Program-made: the position numbers and the translations under genes
The notes under the pieces: generated by a model
What the model was told of the DNA's origin: nothing
Database searches by the model: none
What the model saw: only the letters and a program-made list of their open reading frames with translations
Shown here: in pieces, positions 48,163 through 61,600 of the stretch
Position numbering within the stretch: the stretch's first letter is position 1
How the letters are laid out: every line of letters starts with the position of its first letter
Assembly (NCBI GenBank): GCA_037833965.1
Contig: AP031357.1
Location: forward strand, 11,862,001-11,926,000
Direction: 5' to 3'
Length of the DNA: 64,000 nucleotides
Origin: Marchantia polymorpha subsp. ruderalis
Lineage: Eukaryota; Streptophyta; Marchantiopsida; Marchantiales; Marchantiaceae

Positions 48163-51100
48163 GTATGAAAGTCATAAAAAGCACAAATCAGTCATTGGTG
48201 TTAAGAATGATGCGGGATGGAATTCTCTTAACTGTATTGGGAACTGCATGGCAGGTTTATTGGATGATCTCTTTGCATTGATTCAGAAGTGTTGTTTTGC
48301 ATGTTTATCCTCCCTTGGTAGAGATGTAGGGCAAAGTTGCTTCTTTGTGAAACCACAATTAACCAAGTTGCATTGATTTTTTTTAAGTCAAACTATAGGA
48401 TCTTCTGTTCTAAGTGTGTGTCTTCTTGTGTGATAGATAAGTGTGTGCCAAAGTCAAGTTGGTTCAAAGTTGTTCCCCTTAACGGAGGTCGCAAAGATCC
48501 AGACTGAACTAAATCTGCACAACTGTGAGTGTTTAATCTCGTGTCATTTTCTCCACATGGTCTACATTTTGGTAGTGCTGACATCATAAGCATTTGACCA
48601 AACCTTTCTAAACTGTGGAGCATATTTGGAATATGTTAGTGATATAGAATGGAGTTGCCAGTATCTTCAGGCATCGTTTATTCTGAGCTTCGACACAAGA
48701 AATGTAAGAATCCAAATATGGATTTCTTCATCCCTTCTTAAATTTTGTGAAGCAAGTTTTTTTTTGGTTGAAAGACAATCAAAATGCAAGAAATCAATCA
48801 AATCATGAAGAGAAACATGTGGCCAGGTTAGGTTTCCAATCCCTCTAGTCCCGCATATATTTGTGAGTCAAACACAAAATCTTCAGTTATTGCTTTGGGC
48901 GAATCACAATGCGAAGAATAAGTGGTTGCAGTAAGGACCGAATATCAATTCTTAACAGTACCATACATTATTTCGTTCATAACGGAAAATTAAATTAAAT
49001 TCTTCGGTGACATACGCATAACTTTGCCAAGCAGAGTACAATACCACAGATGTTCCACCATTCTTTCTCAAAATTGTAAATTATTTGTATGGTAATGCTT
49101 CACACAAAAAGGAATATACAAATTTGAGCATTTTGGATCACAATTCTATTTAGTCTTCTAATCTATATCTCAAAGAAAAAATTGTGTCTATCCCGTAAAG
49201 TTATAATTGAATTTGATTGAAGCGCCTGCCGTCCTCTTCGTGTCTAATCTGAATGATGAAGCTCATATTCTCCTGATTGGTTGACATTATAAACATGTGT
49301 GGTTTGGGGCTCTGAAAAATCTTTCGGATCCCAGTATACACATGGAGGAGTTGGATGAAAATCCATAACAAAAATAAAATAACAACAACGACCATCGCAA
49401 GTGCGAAGTGACCATAACAACGGCGTAAACAGTAAGCTGCACAAGAGAATAGAGAGACCACACGACAACGGCGAGCGGCGGACTGCATCAGCCAGGAACT
49501 ACTGCATCCTAGCCACCGCGCTGGGTAACGGGGGCATACACTAGTTTCCGTAGATTGAATCAAGAATGTCCAAATCCACATGAATCTGAAACACATCAAT
49601 TTCCTCATCGTGTGTTCACTTCCGAGAACCCTGAAAGAGTAATACTTGCTTCATCGGAAATAATAGCGAGTATTGTATTTCTTAGGGGTACACTTTGTAC
49701 ACTGTTCTCGCGCTTTCCACATTTTCTGATTGATACCATTTTATGAAATTGGTGTATCAAACGCACTTCTAATCTCATTAACGCTTTCGAGAGTGTGAAC
49801 CTTCTCTTTAGCATCTGCTTCACCTCTTCGCATGTCCGGTGCCGCCTTCATGAGCACTTGGAGATGCAGGGCACATGCCTCGGACGGGTCCGCCGATCTG
49901 AAACTTGGAAGGGCGGGCTGTGCCCAGCGCTAAAATTAGTCTTTATTTGCGTCGGGTTTAATTCACTGGCTTACCCTTTCTGTAGTCTTCCCGACTTCGT
50001 TGAAATAATGATTTTATGTTCTGGGGACCTGATGAGTAGAGTACAATTTACGAAGAGGAAACTTAACAATAGAAATTACAATCAACTCTGCACCCTACTG
50101 TCGTCATTTCCGCGTTAAGTTTACTAAAAACAATAAAACCATAATCACGGAATGGGGGAACTTCGCTCTTGCCGCAAAGGAATCCTCCTCTTTAGACGGA
50201 CGATTTGAATATAACAAGCGGGTGAATTTAAATTCAGCTCTGCTCGCCGTTCAGAGATTCTCTTGACCAGTCAATCAAGATGTATGATTTTTAGTACTCA
50301 TTATACTCGTAGGTGCTAAAAAAGGACATTCCCTAATCCCACTTTACCGCCTAATCCAAATAAGTAAGGTACTGTACGAAACTTTGTTCAAATTCGTCGC
50401 GACAACAATATTCAAGAATCTCATTTCTCTAAGACACAGGAGTACAAGTTGGCCTTGCCATAGTTTCCACAAATCTTGTCTTTTGTACTTCCGTTTCTTC
50501 TAGGCCAGAAGCAGTAAATTATTTAGCGTGATCGGTACTAAAGATGTCAGTCTCATGCATGTAAAGGATGCCGGGCATTAGGCGATATTAATGTCTTGCC
50601 TACTTCTAGACAGTAGTCCTCTGTACTTTCCATCTAAATATGGACACGACTATGTTCACTTTGTACCATAAGGTTCCGATCATCGTCGAGTCAGACTCCA
50701 TGGTTACGTTAACCTGAGTTCCGTGCACGAGACATAAATTACAGTGCTTAGTTCCTCGTATTCTACTGCCCGGACAGGTACGGTGAACATGGAGAGCTGA
50801 GGAACACAAGCAGCGTCTGTTTCCAGCTGACAGAGACTGCAGTAATATACACCAGTAATATACTCTTTAGTAAAATACTATATATACCGTTACCGGCATA
50901 TTCATCGTTCAACATTCAAAGATTCTATTAATTTCTTGGTAGCTAAGAGATTTACCCATAATATTTCTTTTCCTCTAGTTATAGGGTAGAAAATGTCCAG
51001 CACATATAATAATGTGACTGTTACATGAATTTCAAAGTTAGTATTTTTCAATATGAAACAAATAAATTTGGGATAAATTTTTTAACTCCACTGGAATGTA

Positions 51101-52574
51101 TATACTTCAATTAATGCTCTATTATATTAAAATCAATAATCATAAGTATGAACTTTCAAAAGTATGTACAAAGATAAAAATTGTAATAGTTGTTTAGAAT
51201 AAATGGTCTACTTACAATTCGATATCAGATTTTTCTAATATCTAAATAACAAGAAATCTGACTATGATAATTAAAAAAATCAGAAATCACAATTGAAAAA
51301 AAATTAAAAATTGTTTTAAAAAATTAAAAAATTAAAAAATTTTGAAAAATTGTGAGACAAAATTTTAAAAATTTACATTAGAATATTCTAATCAATATCT
51401 TATAAAAAGTCCAATTTAAAATATATTTTCTTGTTTATAAAATAACATATTCAAATGAAACCGAATTTCATTCACTTTTCTGCTACTTTGAAAAAAGAAG
51501 AGCATGTATTATTCGAAAATCTCATCATAAACAATCAAGATGATTTATAACCAAATTTTTTAAAAAATCCAACAAATATCACTAGTCATCACAAATTTAC
51601 AATATGATAGATAGAATTAAATTTTGTATAAAATTTTGATTCTAACTGATTTAACAAATAGTTCAATCAACAGCATTTTTGAATTTGTATCATGATTGAT
51701 TTGTTTGACCTCATTATTTAGAATCTGATTAAAAAATACAAAAAATGTATGCTTTACTGTACAGTGTACTTGATTGAAGATACAAGCTTAAAAATTTGTC
51801 TATTTTGATTTTTTTATCTTGGTATCATGAATTTTAAATCTAATAATCTAATGGCTTCTAATTTTATCAATCTTTTGAGTTTGAAATCATTATTTTTTAT
51901 TGACAGGAGTAATATATGACTTTCTTCCAAAGTCCTTTGTTTATGATATTAGATGCATAATCTGGAGTGACTCAAAATCCTATGATCTTGGTTAATATGA
52001 CTTAGTTCACGCCTTGTCTACTTTTAAAAAGACCTTACATTATGAACGGTAAAAACGAGAAACATAGTGAAACATTCAAGTCACCAACACAAGAGACTAC
52101 ATGGTTCACCTTCAAGAGCTACATCCACAAGGTAATTGCATTGTGAGATTGTACTTAACGTTCTGTCCATAATACACAGACCATGGATTATATATCCAAC
52201 ACCAACGACTAAACTAGCAATAAAAAGCTAAACATGAGGTTATTGCTAAACCAAAATTAACTTAACATACATGTGCATCATATAATGTTACATTCTTTAT
52301 TTTTTTACAATGTTACATTCTTTAAATTTTTTAATTTAATTCTTCTATATTTACCTCAAACCTATTTACATTAATGAATCTACAAGCTACATCTTGCTTT
52401 TGCAATTGAAAAATAATAGTAATATATAATTAATCATTTTTAATTTTTAAAAAATAAAAAGTCATAAGAAATATAATACACAGAAGTATAAAATATTATG
52501 TTTAGGTCAAATATTTTTAGAATCAGCTCATAGTCATATGCAAGCCTCTTTAAAGTAGTACAATCCCCTTATAA
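48163..52574. other. 4.4 kb without a recognisable gene, AT-rich after 50.8 kb
   Basis: Open frames at 49201-49608 (minus, with one hydrophobic run) and 49795-50118 (plus) carry no known motif. From about 50.8 kb the DNA becomes an A/T desert with simple A-rich repeats near 51.29-51.36 kb. The hAT element is inserted at the end of this desert. Confidence 0.35.
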
Positions 52575-52592
52575 TACGACGATGTCCTATTC
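52575..52592 (+). repeat. Left terminal inverted repeat of the hAT element
   Basis: It begins TACGACGATGTCCTATTC and matches the reverse complement of 55109-55126 at 16 of 18 positions. Confidence 0.65.
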
Positions 52593-52729
52593 TAAGGCTG
52601 GCGCTGTGTCCTATTTTAACAAGTGCGTGGCGCAGTTGTCGCACTCCGGTCGCACTTTCTTGTACAGCAATTGGAGCCCAACGGAGCCTCTGTTCGCGTC
52701 AAGCTGATCGTTGATTCCTGTTGAGCACC

Positions 52730-54992
52730 ATGCCGCCTCGAAGAAAACAGACGGCACGGTCTTTTCCTTACCAAGATAAGTTCTAACTCGAGTTTGGCTT
52801 GCGAATAACCGCCCGCGATGAGAACAATGGCGTTGTTCAAGCCGTTGTTTGTCGCTTTTGCAAGTGCTGGGGCCGCGAGGTCGCAGACGACGAAGTCGCC
52901 GATGGACGCAAGCGGAAGAGAACGACCAATAACAAGCATTGGAAGGACGTGTTTCGCAGCGACGACATCCGCAAGCACATGCAAGAGCAGCACCCTAAGA
53001 AGTTCGAAGAGTACGAAGAGCTGCGAGAGCTGGCCAATTCCACGTCGGAGGTTCTCAAGGGTTTCTTCGAGCAATCGACGGTTGATGCTTTCTTCGAGAA
53101 GCGCAGCAAGGTTGTTGGCCGCAAGAGCATCTTCACAATCGATAGGATCATCGTCGACGTCATCATCCTGGAGCTGTTGATGCCGGCCGCACCGCGGAAC
53201 GACGACGACGGCGAAGAACTTCGTGGCATGGATGTTTTCGAGCCTCAGTACGTGATTCAAGACGATGGTTCCAAGGTCACGATCGCCAATCCTCTGCAGT
53301 TCTACTATGTCGTGTCCCTGCTCGCAACCGGGCTTTCGTTCCGGCAGATCTCGCGCGTAATACTCGAGAATCGCGACCAGCTTGGCTGTGCGTCGAAGAC
53401 TGGCTGCCTTTCGGATGGAGAGGCTTCATGCTTTTCCCAAATTGTATGTGCCGTTGGCCTACAAATTATTGCGGACGTGATGTCGAAGTCGTGGGCATTC
53501 GCGGTGGCGAGTGATGTATCGACTGATGACTTCGGGAACTCTCACCTGGACATGCAGATTCGAATTCCGGGTCTCGAGGTCGGCGACGATCTTCTATCGT
53601 TCCACCTGTTGGCGATACCCTTGTTCGAAGAGTCGCACACTGGAGAGTCTTTGTTCAACTTCTTCGTCAAGGTGTTTGATGCTCTCTTTCCAATGTGGAA
53701 GGATAAGCTCATTGGTTCGTTCACCGATGGAGCGACAAACATGACGGGCTGCAATGTTGGATTCACATCGCAGCTCGCCACTGCTGTCAGCGGGCCGGCA
53801 TTCTACCGACTATGATGCCTGACTCATCAGCTGGATCTCATCATCAAGCCCGCGTTGCATGCGATTACTTACATTGGTGGTTTCCCGTTCATGAGCATTT
53901 TGACCACAATCATAGGCTGGCTGCGGCGACAAGAGACTTTAGTTCGCCGAATGGGAAGCAAGTGTCCTTACTACGTCAAAGTCAGGTGGACGTCCGTGTC
54001 GAAGGTGTGTTTGTTACTGCTTGTGTGTTTTGCTGTCTGGTTGGCTAAGTAATCAATTATATGTTGCTTTCTGTAGGTGCTGAAGTGGCTGCTCACCAAC
54101 CGATCCACGGTGTGCGGCTTCTTCGAAGAGAAGCGATACGTATCGGCCCCGCCGAAGGAATGGTGGCTGGTTGCCATCGTTGTCTACGACTTCATGCAGA
54201 CAGTGAACATCACCTTTGACGCCCTTCAAGTTGAGTCTAGTGTTGTCTCCAAGCAGTACGACAACCTACGCGTGCTTCTCGCGAAGCTCCAGAAGCAATG
54301 TTCCGCCGAGCGTGACGAGTCTCGCAGTCTCGACGTGCACGTGTCATTTGGCGGTAGCACTGTCTCCAAGGGACAGTTCTCGGTGACTGTTGCTGGTTTG
54401 GAGCTACTACTCCAAGGCATCGACGTCGATGTTGCCGAGCTTGATGCAAAGCTAGATGCGCGTTGCAGGAGTCGAGTGCTATGTGGTTGTGCAGTTCTTT
54501 ATCTCGAAGCCATGAGCGGCGTGGTCAAGGTGATAGCGGGCAGGCAGTCTTCTGGTCGCGAATCGGCTCCTCTTCCACCTTGTCTACCATTGAAGCTGAT
54601 CAAGACATCGGTGGTGGACTTTGGTTGCGAACTACAAGGCGCAGTTGCGGTCGGCTTTCGGGTCCGAGTTTTTGCAGACTGTTTGCCGGCAACACAAGGA
54701 CCTGATTTGTATTACCAACCAAGAATCGCCGCTGATGTCACAGTTGCAATCCAAGACGCGCAACGTGTTCTCCAAGTCCTGGTCTCCGTGTGGTTCTCGC
54801 TTCGTAGAGTTGCAGCAGTTCATGGCGGGTCTCGCGACAGTGATGTCAACGACGAGTAGAGTCGAGGGTGACTTCTCGCTGATGTGCTACCATCGCAACT
54901 CATATTGTTCCTCTATGACAGACTTTGCTTTGGAAGGCATCATGTACGCCAAGCAGTATAGTGCACTTTGGAATGCGGCGAAACATCTGTAG
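52730..54992 (+). pseudogene. Broken hAT transposase
   Basis: The frame starts at ATG 52730 (MPPRRKQTARSFPYQDKF) and is cut by TAA at 52784. It resumes in the same frame with a BED-type zinc finger (CRFC ... HMQEQH) and the RNase H-like core. The first Asp is probably in VASDVSTDDFGNSHLDM and the second in GSFTDGATNMTG. A second stop, TGA at 53813, falls where relatives have Trp before CLTHQLDL. A 72-nt intron (54005-54076, GT-AG) follows, then about 180 further codons. A frameshift at about 54600-54640 moves to the frame ending at 54992, which holds the C-terminal hAT dimerisation segment (SRVEGDFSLMCYHRN and FALEGIMYAKQY, with the catalytic Glu). The codon use is GC-rich, unlike the host surroundings. 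It looks recent enough to read easily but is not functional. Confidence 0.85.
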
Positions 54993-55108
54993 GACCGATT
55001 CTGGCGATCCCATAAAGAAAGCACTTCTTTTCTCTGCCTATGGGCCGGGTTAATGAGAGTGTCCTATTGTAAGTACCATCTCGTGTCCTATTTTAGCAAC
55101 AATAGGAC

Positions 55109-55126
55109 GAATAGGACATTGTCCTA
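55109..55126 (-). repeat. Right terminal inverted repeat of the hAT element
   Basis: It pairs with 52575-52592. It also contains an internal 15-bp palindrome (TAGGACATTGTCCTA; 7-bp arms). Confidence 0.65.
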
Positions 55127-57700
55127 GAATAGAGAGGCATGGTCATATGTATGTATGAATATATATATATAAAACACATGATGATAACTATAACAAAAAT
55201 ACACATTTTTCCATTATCACACACTCTGAAGATTTACAATTATTTTAGCTTGTTGCAACTAAAATATGTGCTTTTTGTACTATTTTATATGATCAACAAA
55301 ATTTAGTACAACTTATAGCTTGTATAATTATTATAATTTTTCGTAAAAATATGAATTTATTAAAAAAATAGATGCTTTAAATTTTTTTCTTGGATTTAAA
55401 TATAATAAATGAAAATCATATATTAATAATAAATTGTGTTACAATTTATTTGATCTTTCAAATTTTAACTAATTTTTTATGATTTTTTTAAATAAATTAA
55501 TCTTTACACTTGATGTTTTAAGTAATTAAAGTTTTAAAAGCCCAAATTTTGTGTTAACAATGAGCTCAAAAGTGAAAAATATTGAATGTTATACTTTCTT
55601 GTGTTATTTGAAGATTGAAAAGTAAAACTAATTTTTAAAAATATTCTTGAAATTTTTTTTGATAGTTATAAAGATTTTAACCTATTCATTGAATTTCATA
55701 ACTGCTTAAAATTCAAGTTTTTTAATTGACAATTATATATTTTTTATTTGAGTTTATCTTAAATAGTAGATTTTAAAGCAATGTAAGAGTTTACAATTTT
55801 GCTTCAAATCAAAATTGCTTCATATGTATTAATTTTTTTATCTGAATAAAGTTACTAAATTTTTTATTGAAAAATCTTGAGACAAATTCACTCAAAAGAA
55901 AAAGAAATGCAAAATCACACACAATACAATGAACGTGATTTGCCACTTCACTACGTTCATGCGAACAAAAGCTCTATTTTGGAAAAAGCTAATTCATGTT
56001 TATCCAATTACAAATCATATTCAAAACTTTAAATAACAACCGAACAAATCTTAACTCATAGTTGACGTGAATTACTACCAACAAAAAAATCAATAAATGT
56101 AATAAAAATTATAGAATTGAAATTCAAAATGAAATTGATTACTTTTATTTCATACAAAACATTTTTTTATTAAAATATAAATGAAGAATTTTATTTTATT
56201 CCAAAAAAAGTATTGTACTTCCACATGTTATAATAAATTTTAACCAAAATTATTTTAAGCCAAAAAATACACAAAACACTTAATACATAATTTTACTTAG
56301 TGAGATTATGGCTATTCAAACACAATATTTTTATTAAAATTCTCAAATTTGTATCACCACAAGTCTTGATAAGCTAATATATAGTATATGATGAACTAGC
56401 TTAAACCAAAAGAATAAACATAAACAAAGTAAACCAATACATGTATAAATTCATAACATCAAAATTTTATTTTAGTAATTATTTTGAATTGGATATTTTA
56501 TTGAATCCTAAAACATCATTAAAAAATTAATATACAAAGATTAGATTAATTATTGTATCTAAATGTTAGAATATGTTTGATATTAAATTTTTGAAATTTT
56601 CATTAAATTTTTTTTTGCTAATCTATATTTCTATTGAATTCATGAATAATTCTATGTAATTTCATGTTCTATCCATATCTTTGAGCTCAATTGTTGAGTT
56701 AATATGTCAACAATTTGCAAACAATATGATCATATTGTTTTAGTCCTCACTCTTGTACTCTTTAAAATCTTGTACACACGCAATTACTTCTGATTTTTTA
56801 ATCAAAATGATTATTGATGCATAGTCCAATCGAAACATGTCGCAATCTCCACATGCATTCATCCGCAAAAAAAAAAGATAACCTCCAACAGCAAGTAAAC
56901 GCTCTAATATCAACTGCATGATCAAATTCACACCAAAGCATAAATAGATCATTGAGAAAAAAAATACATGCAAAAAGTAATGTGATTCACCATTTTTATG
57001 TACACATGAGCACAACAAATTACCATTCATGTTCGAAAGGGCAGGCTAGATTTTGCCGCTGATAGTAGTTCCATTTGAACATTAAAACGACTTAAAAAAA
57101 TTATAATTAACATCACAAGTTAAGGTTTAAAAATGAACAAATATATGTGTGAACTTTGTGATAACGTTATGACAATAATGCAATATATTGTCAGATGACT
57201 TACTTTTCAAATTTTTTGTTGAATATAATAAAAATGTTGTCACTTTATATTCATATGTATGACATTGACTTTAACATAAGAATGTTAAAAAAAATTCAAA
57301 TTATATGTCATATGCATACATTTTGTAGATTTTATAGAGAAGATTGAATAATAAATTGTGTTTAATAATTTTGATTGTGTAATTTCATATATATGTTATT
57401 CTTATATCAACGATAATTGTTCACAAGACAATGGACTTTATAACTTATCACTAATGTGAAGCAAAACAATTCTCAGTGAGAAATTATATTTCTCATTTAA
57501 GTTTGAAGAATATAAGGATAAAAATTTCAACTTTTATACAATCAAATATTGGTTTTCATGAATGTAAATGTAAAGTATACAACATGAGAAATTATTATTT
57601 TTGGCATATTGTGAATGTCTTTTACCTAGAACTCATCTATTGATTTAAAACGAGTGTTTGCAAAGAAAATTCTTTCATGATTGATCTTGGGTTTTCATAG
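55127..57700. other. AT-rich desert right of the hAT element
   Basis: Extremely AT-rich, with no reading frame of interest apart from a 96-codon minus frame at 56740-57030 that is hydrophobic by composition. No LTR or long repeat visible by eye. Confidence 0.4.
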
Positions 57701-57825
57701 GAACCTAAATTGCTTGATGGTACCCATCAAGTTTCATTTTATCTAATGGAATTCCACGATCGCACATCGTCGCGGAGTTCTAAGAAGAGTTCTTATGTTG
57801 TGAACTTCTACGACATGCCAAATTT

Positions 57826-58022
57826 ACAGTGTTTGACCAATTTCATCCAATTTATGACCTTGTTGCTGCATTTGCTCTTGAGAAACATCGCGAGTGGTGT
57901 GATAGCTGCTAAAAGACCCAAAAATGGAGCATAGGTTCTTCTGACTCTGCTGATGCATTTGCTCTCGAGAAACATCACAAGTGGCGTGGCTTGGTACCTG
58001 CTAAGAGACAAGGCAATGGAGT
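57826..58022 (+). other. Coding-like relic with an internal direct duplication
   Basis: After an acceptor-like TTTACAG the plus strand reads FDQFHPIYDLVAAFALEKHREW and then stops. About 87 bp later the phrase recurs as AFALEKHHKWRGLVPAKRQ. The two DNA copies (from about 57868 and 57955) match over about 60 bp with indels. It may be a fragment of a repetitive or retroelement-derived gene. I do not recognise it. Confidence 0.35.
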
Positions 58023-58656
58023 TAGGCAGGTTGGGTCTTAGTGGTTTATGGCGTCATAATTCTTTGTTCCATGGCACGGCTGTGACGAATTCCAATCTGC
58101 TCATATGGGTGTTTCAAATCCTTTAAGTCTTTTCAAAATTGAGAATTGCAATCGATGAAAAAAGTTCCACTGCCTACATTGTTTGTCGATTCTAGAATAT
58201 GTCAGGTGTACAAGTGATGAGGTAACATCGGGTAAAACAAATTGTAAAAGTTTCCAGCAAACAATTTAGATTGGAAGCGGCTAGTTATCACTAGCTTAGA
58301 GCTAATTAGCACTCACTCTACTCCATATAATTAGTCCAAAGTGAAAGATAAATGCCCTTCCCTTTAGGTGAAGGTGGATTAACATTAAATAAATACGTCA
58401 AATTATTTGAATATATTAAATTTATTAGTATAAATTTTTATCATGATAGTATTTACATTGAGTTCTAGTTCTAAATGTAACCATTGATTTCCATCCATGC
58501 AAATTGATATGTGTATTAGCTTTGTTTGTTATATGATACTGTATATACATATACATAGATATAAATAAATAATCTCTTCCCATTGTTCCAACTTTTACCA
58601 AAGAGACATAATGTGCACCAACTACTAACCAGCATACGAAAGTGAGTGTTGGGAAG
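58023..58656. other. Intergenic, no gene recognised
   Basis: Mixed to AT-rich DNA with short chance open frames only. Confidence 0.3.
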
Positions 58657-58688
58657 ATTCCGCATGTTACTCTCTTGACATGCGGAAT
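58657..58688. repeat. Short foldback, 11-bp stem and 10-nt loop
   Basis: Arms 58657-58667 and 58678-58688 are exact reverse complements. It is weaker than the other foldbacks and could be chance. Confidence 0.8.
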
Positions 58689-61600
58689 ATTTAAGAACAA
58701 CAGTACAAATCATCTTCCAGATTCTTGCGGAAGAAAGGAAAAAACTCGAGCTCAAGACAAATCGTCCCTTTTGTGAAATTCAGTCTTTGAGATATATTTC
58801 TATAATTTTTTTATCATGTATATATTTATACGACCAGAGTACTGTACAAGTATTGTAGATTCGGTCGATAATCATAATTGCAAGTGAAGCATGCGCTGGC
58901 CGGGGACGCTTGAAAGACTCGGAGATATTCCGGAGTTCTTAGCGTCGTCGATGAGTCAGCTGGAGGTGTCGAACGTTTGCGCACCAACTCTCAGGGGAAC
59001 CAAGGCCTGGTTCTTTCGGAGCGGGTGCTGGCACGAGAATATTTCTGGGTTCCCTGAGGGTGATGATGTTCTCTGAGTTGGCCTAACCAGTCAGAGCTTA
59101 GATAAATTAATCATGGAGTGCTCAATGTCGAACGGATTCGACCCGTCGACATGTGCGGGAACAAACAATTAATCCGATGCGATGCAGTTCATTGAACGCA
59201 CCCGCTTCACGGGAAACCTTTTCTACTTCGTCACAACATCCATCCATCACATGAATTTGGGAGCAATGATTGCTTCATCTTGTCCAGAAATAATGAGCTC
59301 AACTGGAACGAACGTTGAAACGCATCCCAGCTTACTACGACGTTACAGCGCTGCCGTATCCGATCACCGCGGGGATCGACTGCAGGGAAATTGCCAGGGG
59401 TCCTCATGCGCCATCGCCATCGACCAGAACTACAGACCAGTGGCTCGGAGCGTGGTGCGGCTGCTACATGGTTGCAGCAGCTGACTTTTTCAAACGACGG
59501 TGATGTGAACGTGGTCGCAGGGAGAGAATCTGGTGCCCGACGCATGCAGATGGGGATGACATGTACTGCAGCCTTCTGCTGTGGTCAGGCTGCAGGGTTC
59601 CATAACTCGGATCTATGGGACGTCGGCAGCAAGGGGGTATGACTGTGAATAAATCATGGCAGAAAGAATATGATTGTCTCGGGCCAAAGCGTCAGAAAAG
59701 AAAAGGGGCGTTGGAACTTGGAAGGGGCCAGTTATTTACTGGTGGAGGCATGGGAGGGCGTTTTATGATCGTTTCACAGTGAAGTGAGTGAACCCACGCC
59801 CAAGCAAGCAACCAAGCAACCAAGCAAGCGAAGTATACGTTGGGGGTGGGGGGCCTTGGCTCCCGTTGCGGATTGATGAGGGAGTGGATAGGTTTATAGA
59901 TAGAATGGGAGTGAGTGGGTGCATTGGCCATTTTGCACCAGCTTACTGAACGTCTTCACTCGCCAGTGGGCTTTGCCGTCGACGTCGACATGGATGCTGC
60001 TGCTGCTGAACGGGTCAAGTTTGCTTTTACTTCTTGCGTAAAGCTGCAACCCTGGGCTCTACCAAATTCTTCTCCCCCACCTCGATCGTAGCTAGGGGCG
60101 ATCTACATCTACATCAACATCAGACCTGCCCTGACTCCATCACCGGAAAAGTGTCATTCTCTTCTGTTTGTAGTCGAGCCCAGGCTCAGCTCAGCTCAGC
60201 TCAATGTGGAGGGCTACCTTCCAGAGAACGGCATAAGAATCGAAGCGGTCAGGCAGGATCCAGCAGCTACAGTAGGACGTTCCATCCGTTCTCTCCCCCT
60301 TCTCCAGGAGTTTCTTTGCTCCTCTTTGCTGGCATGGTGGCTTAAAGAATGGGTCCTGAGCAGCAATGTTGAAACAGGTGTCACTTGTGGTATTTTGGTG
60401 TTTGCATTTCTCCACATCTCTCGGCGCTTTGAGATGGATATCATCATGCTAGCGACGATAAGCAGAGCTTTCGATGAGCTCTGAAGCACTTTTAGTGGCA
60501 CTCTGGCACTTTTATTTGTTTGCTTTACCACTAGTCTTAACATCGATTATGAGAACCTGCCAAAAGTTTCATTTTTTCGAGTCATGACATCATCGTCGTC
60601 CTCCTCGAACCATTTAAAGATCACCATACTCTGCACTTGCAGGTAATCTCATCCTCTCACTGTCGACTTTGAGAGGAACATGAACTCTAGTCTGCTGCAA
60701 GGTTTACGAAATGATTCTTTGATACTCCTAGAGCTCGTTGCTCGATGGGAATATAGAACCCGTGCGCGGAAGGCAGGAACTACTCTTCCGAAGATGTATT
60801 CAATTTCACACCTAGGAGAGTTTTCAAGCTTGGGTACTTTCTGACATGTGTTACGAAGAAAAGCGAGGAGAAGTAAAACCGAACTCGAGCTCCTGTCGTC
60901 GAAGAAAAGGTCTGAAGCTTCGATTTCCTTTAGACTATCAGATGTCCTGCATCTGGGGGTATGATCCTCAATCTTTTGCCTGCAATTGGACAAGTCCTGC
61001 CTTTAAGTTACTGTCTTCCATAAGGCTGCCGGTTCAGTACTGTAGTATAGTAGACCAAGTCTGAGATCCAGCTGACTAAGATCTCACAACGGATCAAAGC
61101 TTCAGCTGAATCTCTCTTGAAGAAAAGCAGCAACTGCTCCCGTCAACATCAAGCTCCATTTCCAGCCTATGTTTACGTACCTAGCCAAATTCTGATAAAC
61201 AAAGCACACATCACGATATGAAACGGTTGTGAAGATATGGACTACTTTACCATATATAAGGTTACGCAACTCAATTTAGATCTCCAAGCATTATTGGAGA
61301 TAGTTATATTCGCGTACAAAGAGCATAAATAAATGATTCGTACGTTGGAATTACTAGAAAGGTCAAGCAACAGTATTTTAAAGAGGTGCCGCTTAATATT
61401 TCTTATTCCAGGATGACGATAAAATACTGCCCAAAGTAGCAGCATGGAATCAGAAGCTTTCTTGACGGGGTCTTCCCATGTTTATTTGCTATCCACTTGG
61501 CCCCATTTCGAATCAGTGCTTTGATATACTACAACATGTGGACTGTAGTATGGTGGGCCTTCCATTCTAGACAGAAAATGGTTGCTCTATTTCCATGGTG

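Larger units (their letters stand above)
52575..55126 (+). mobile_element. hAT-type DNA transposon, about 2.55 kb, inactive
   Basis: A transposase relic sits between terminal inverted repeats (52575-52592 and 55109-55126, 16 of 18 bases matching). Inside both ends the octamer GTCCTATT recurs: at the left near 52585 and 52608, at the right near 55061 and 55084 and inverted near 55102 and 55111. Such subterminal clusters are typical transposase-binding sites. I find no matching 8-bp target-site duplication next to the ends as drawn, so either the insertion is old or the true ends differ by a few bases. The element is much more GC-rich than the AT desert around it. Confidence 0.75.

Noticed and set aside
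49201-49608. 135-codon minus-strand frame with a hydrophobic run (VVVVILFLLWIF)
   Set aside because: A possible single membrane segment, but no family match and no conserved context; probably chance.
58657-58688. 11-bp inverted repeat as a possible terminator or miRNA stem
   Set aside because: The stem is too short for a plant miRNA, and an 11-bp stem can occur by chance in this much AT-rich DNA. It is kept only as a weak repeat.
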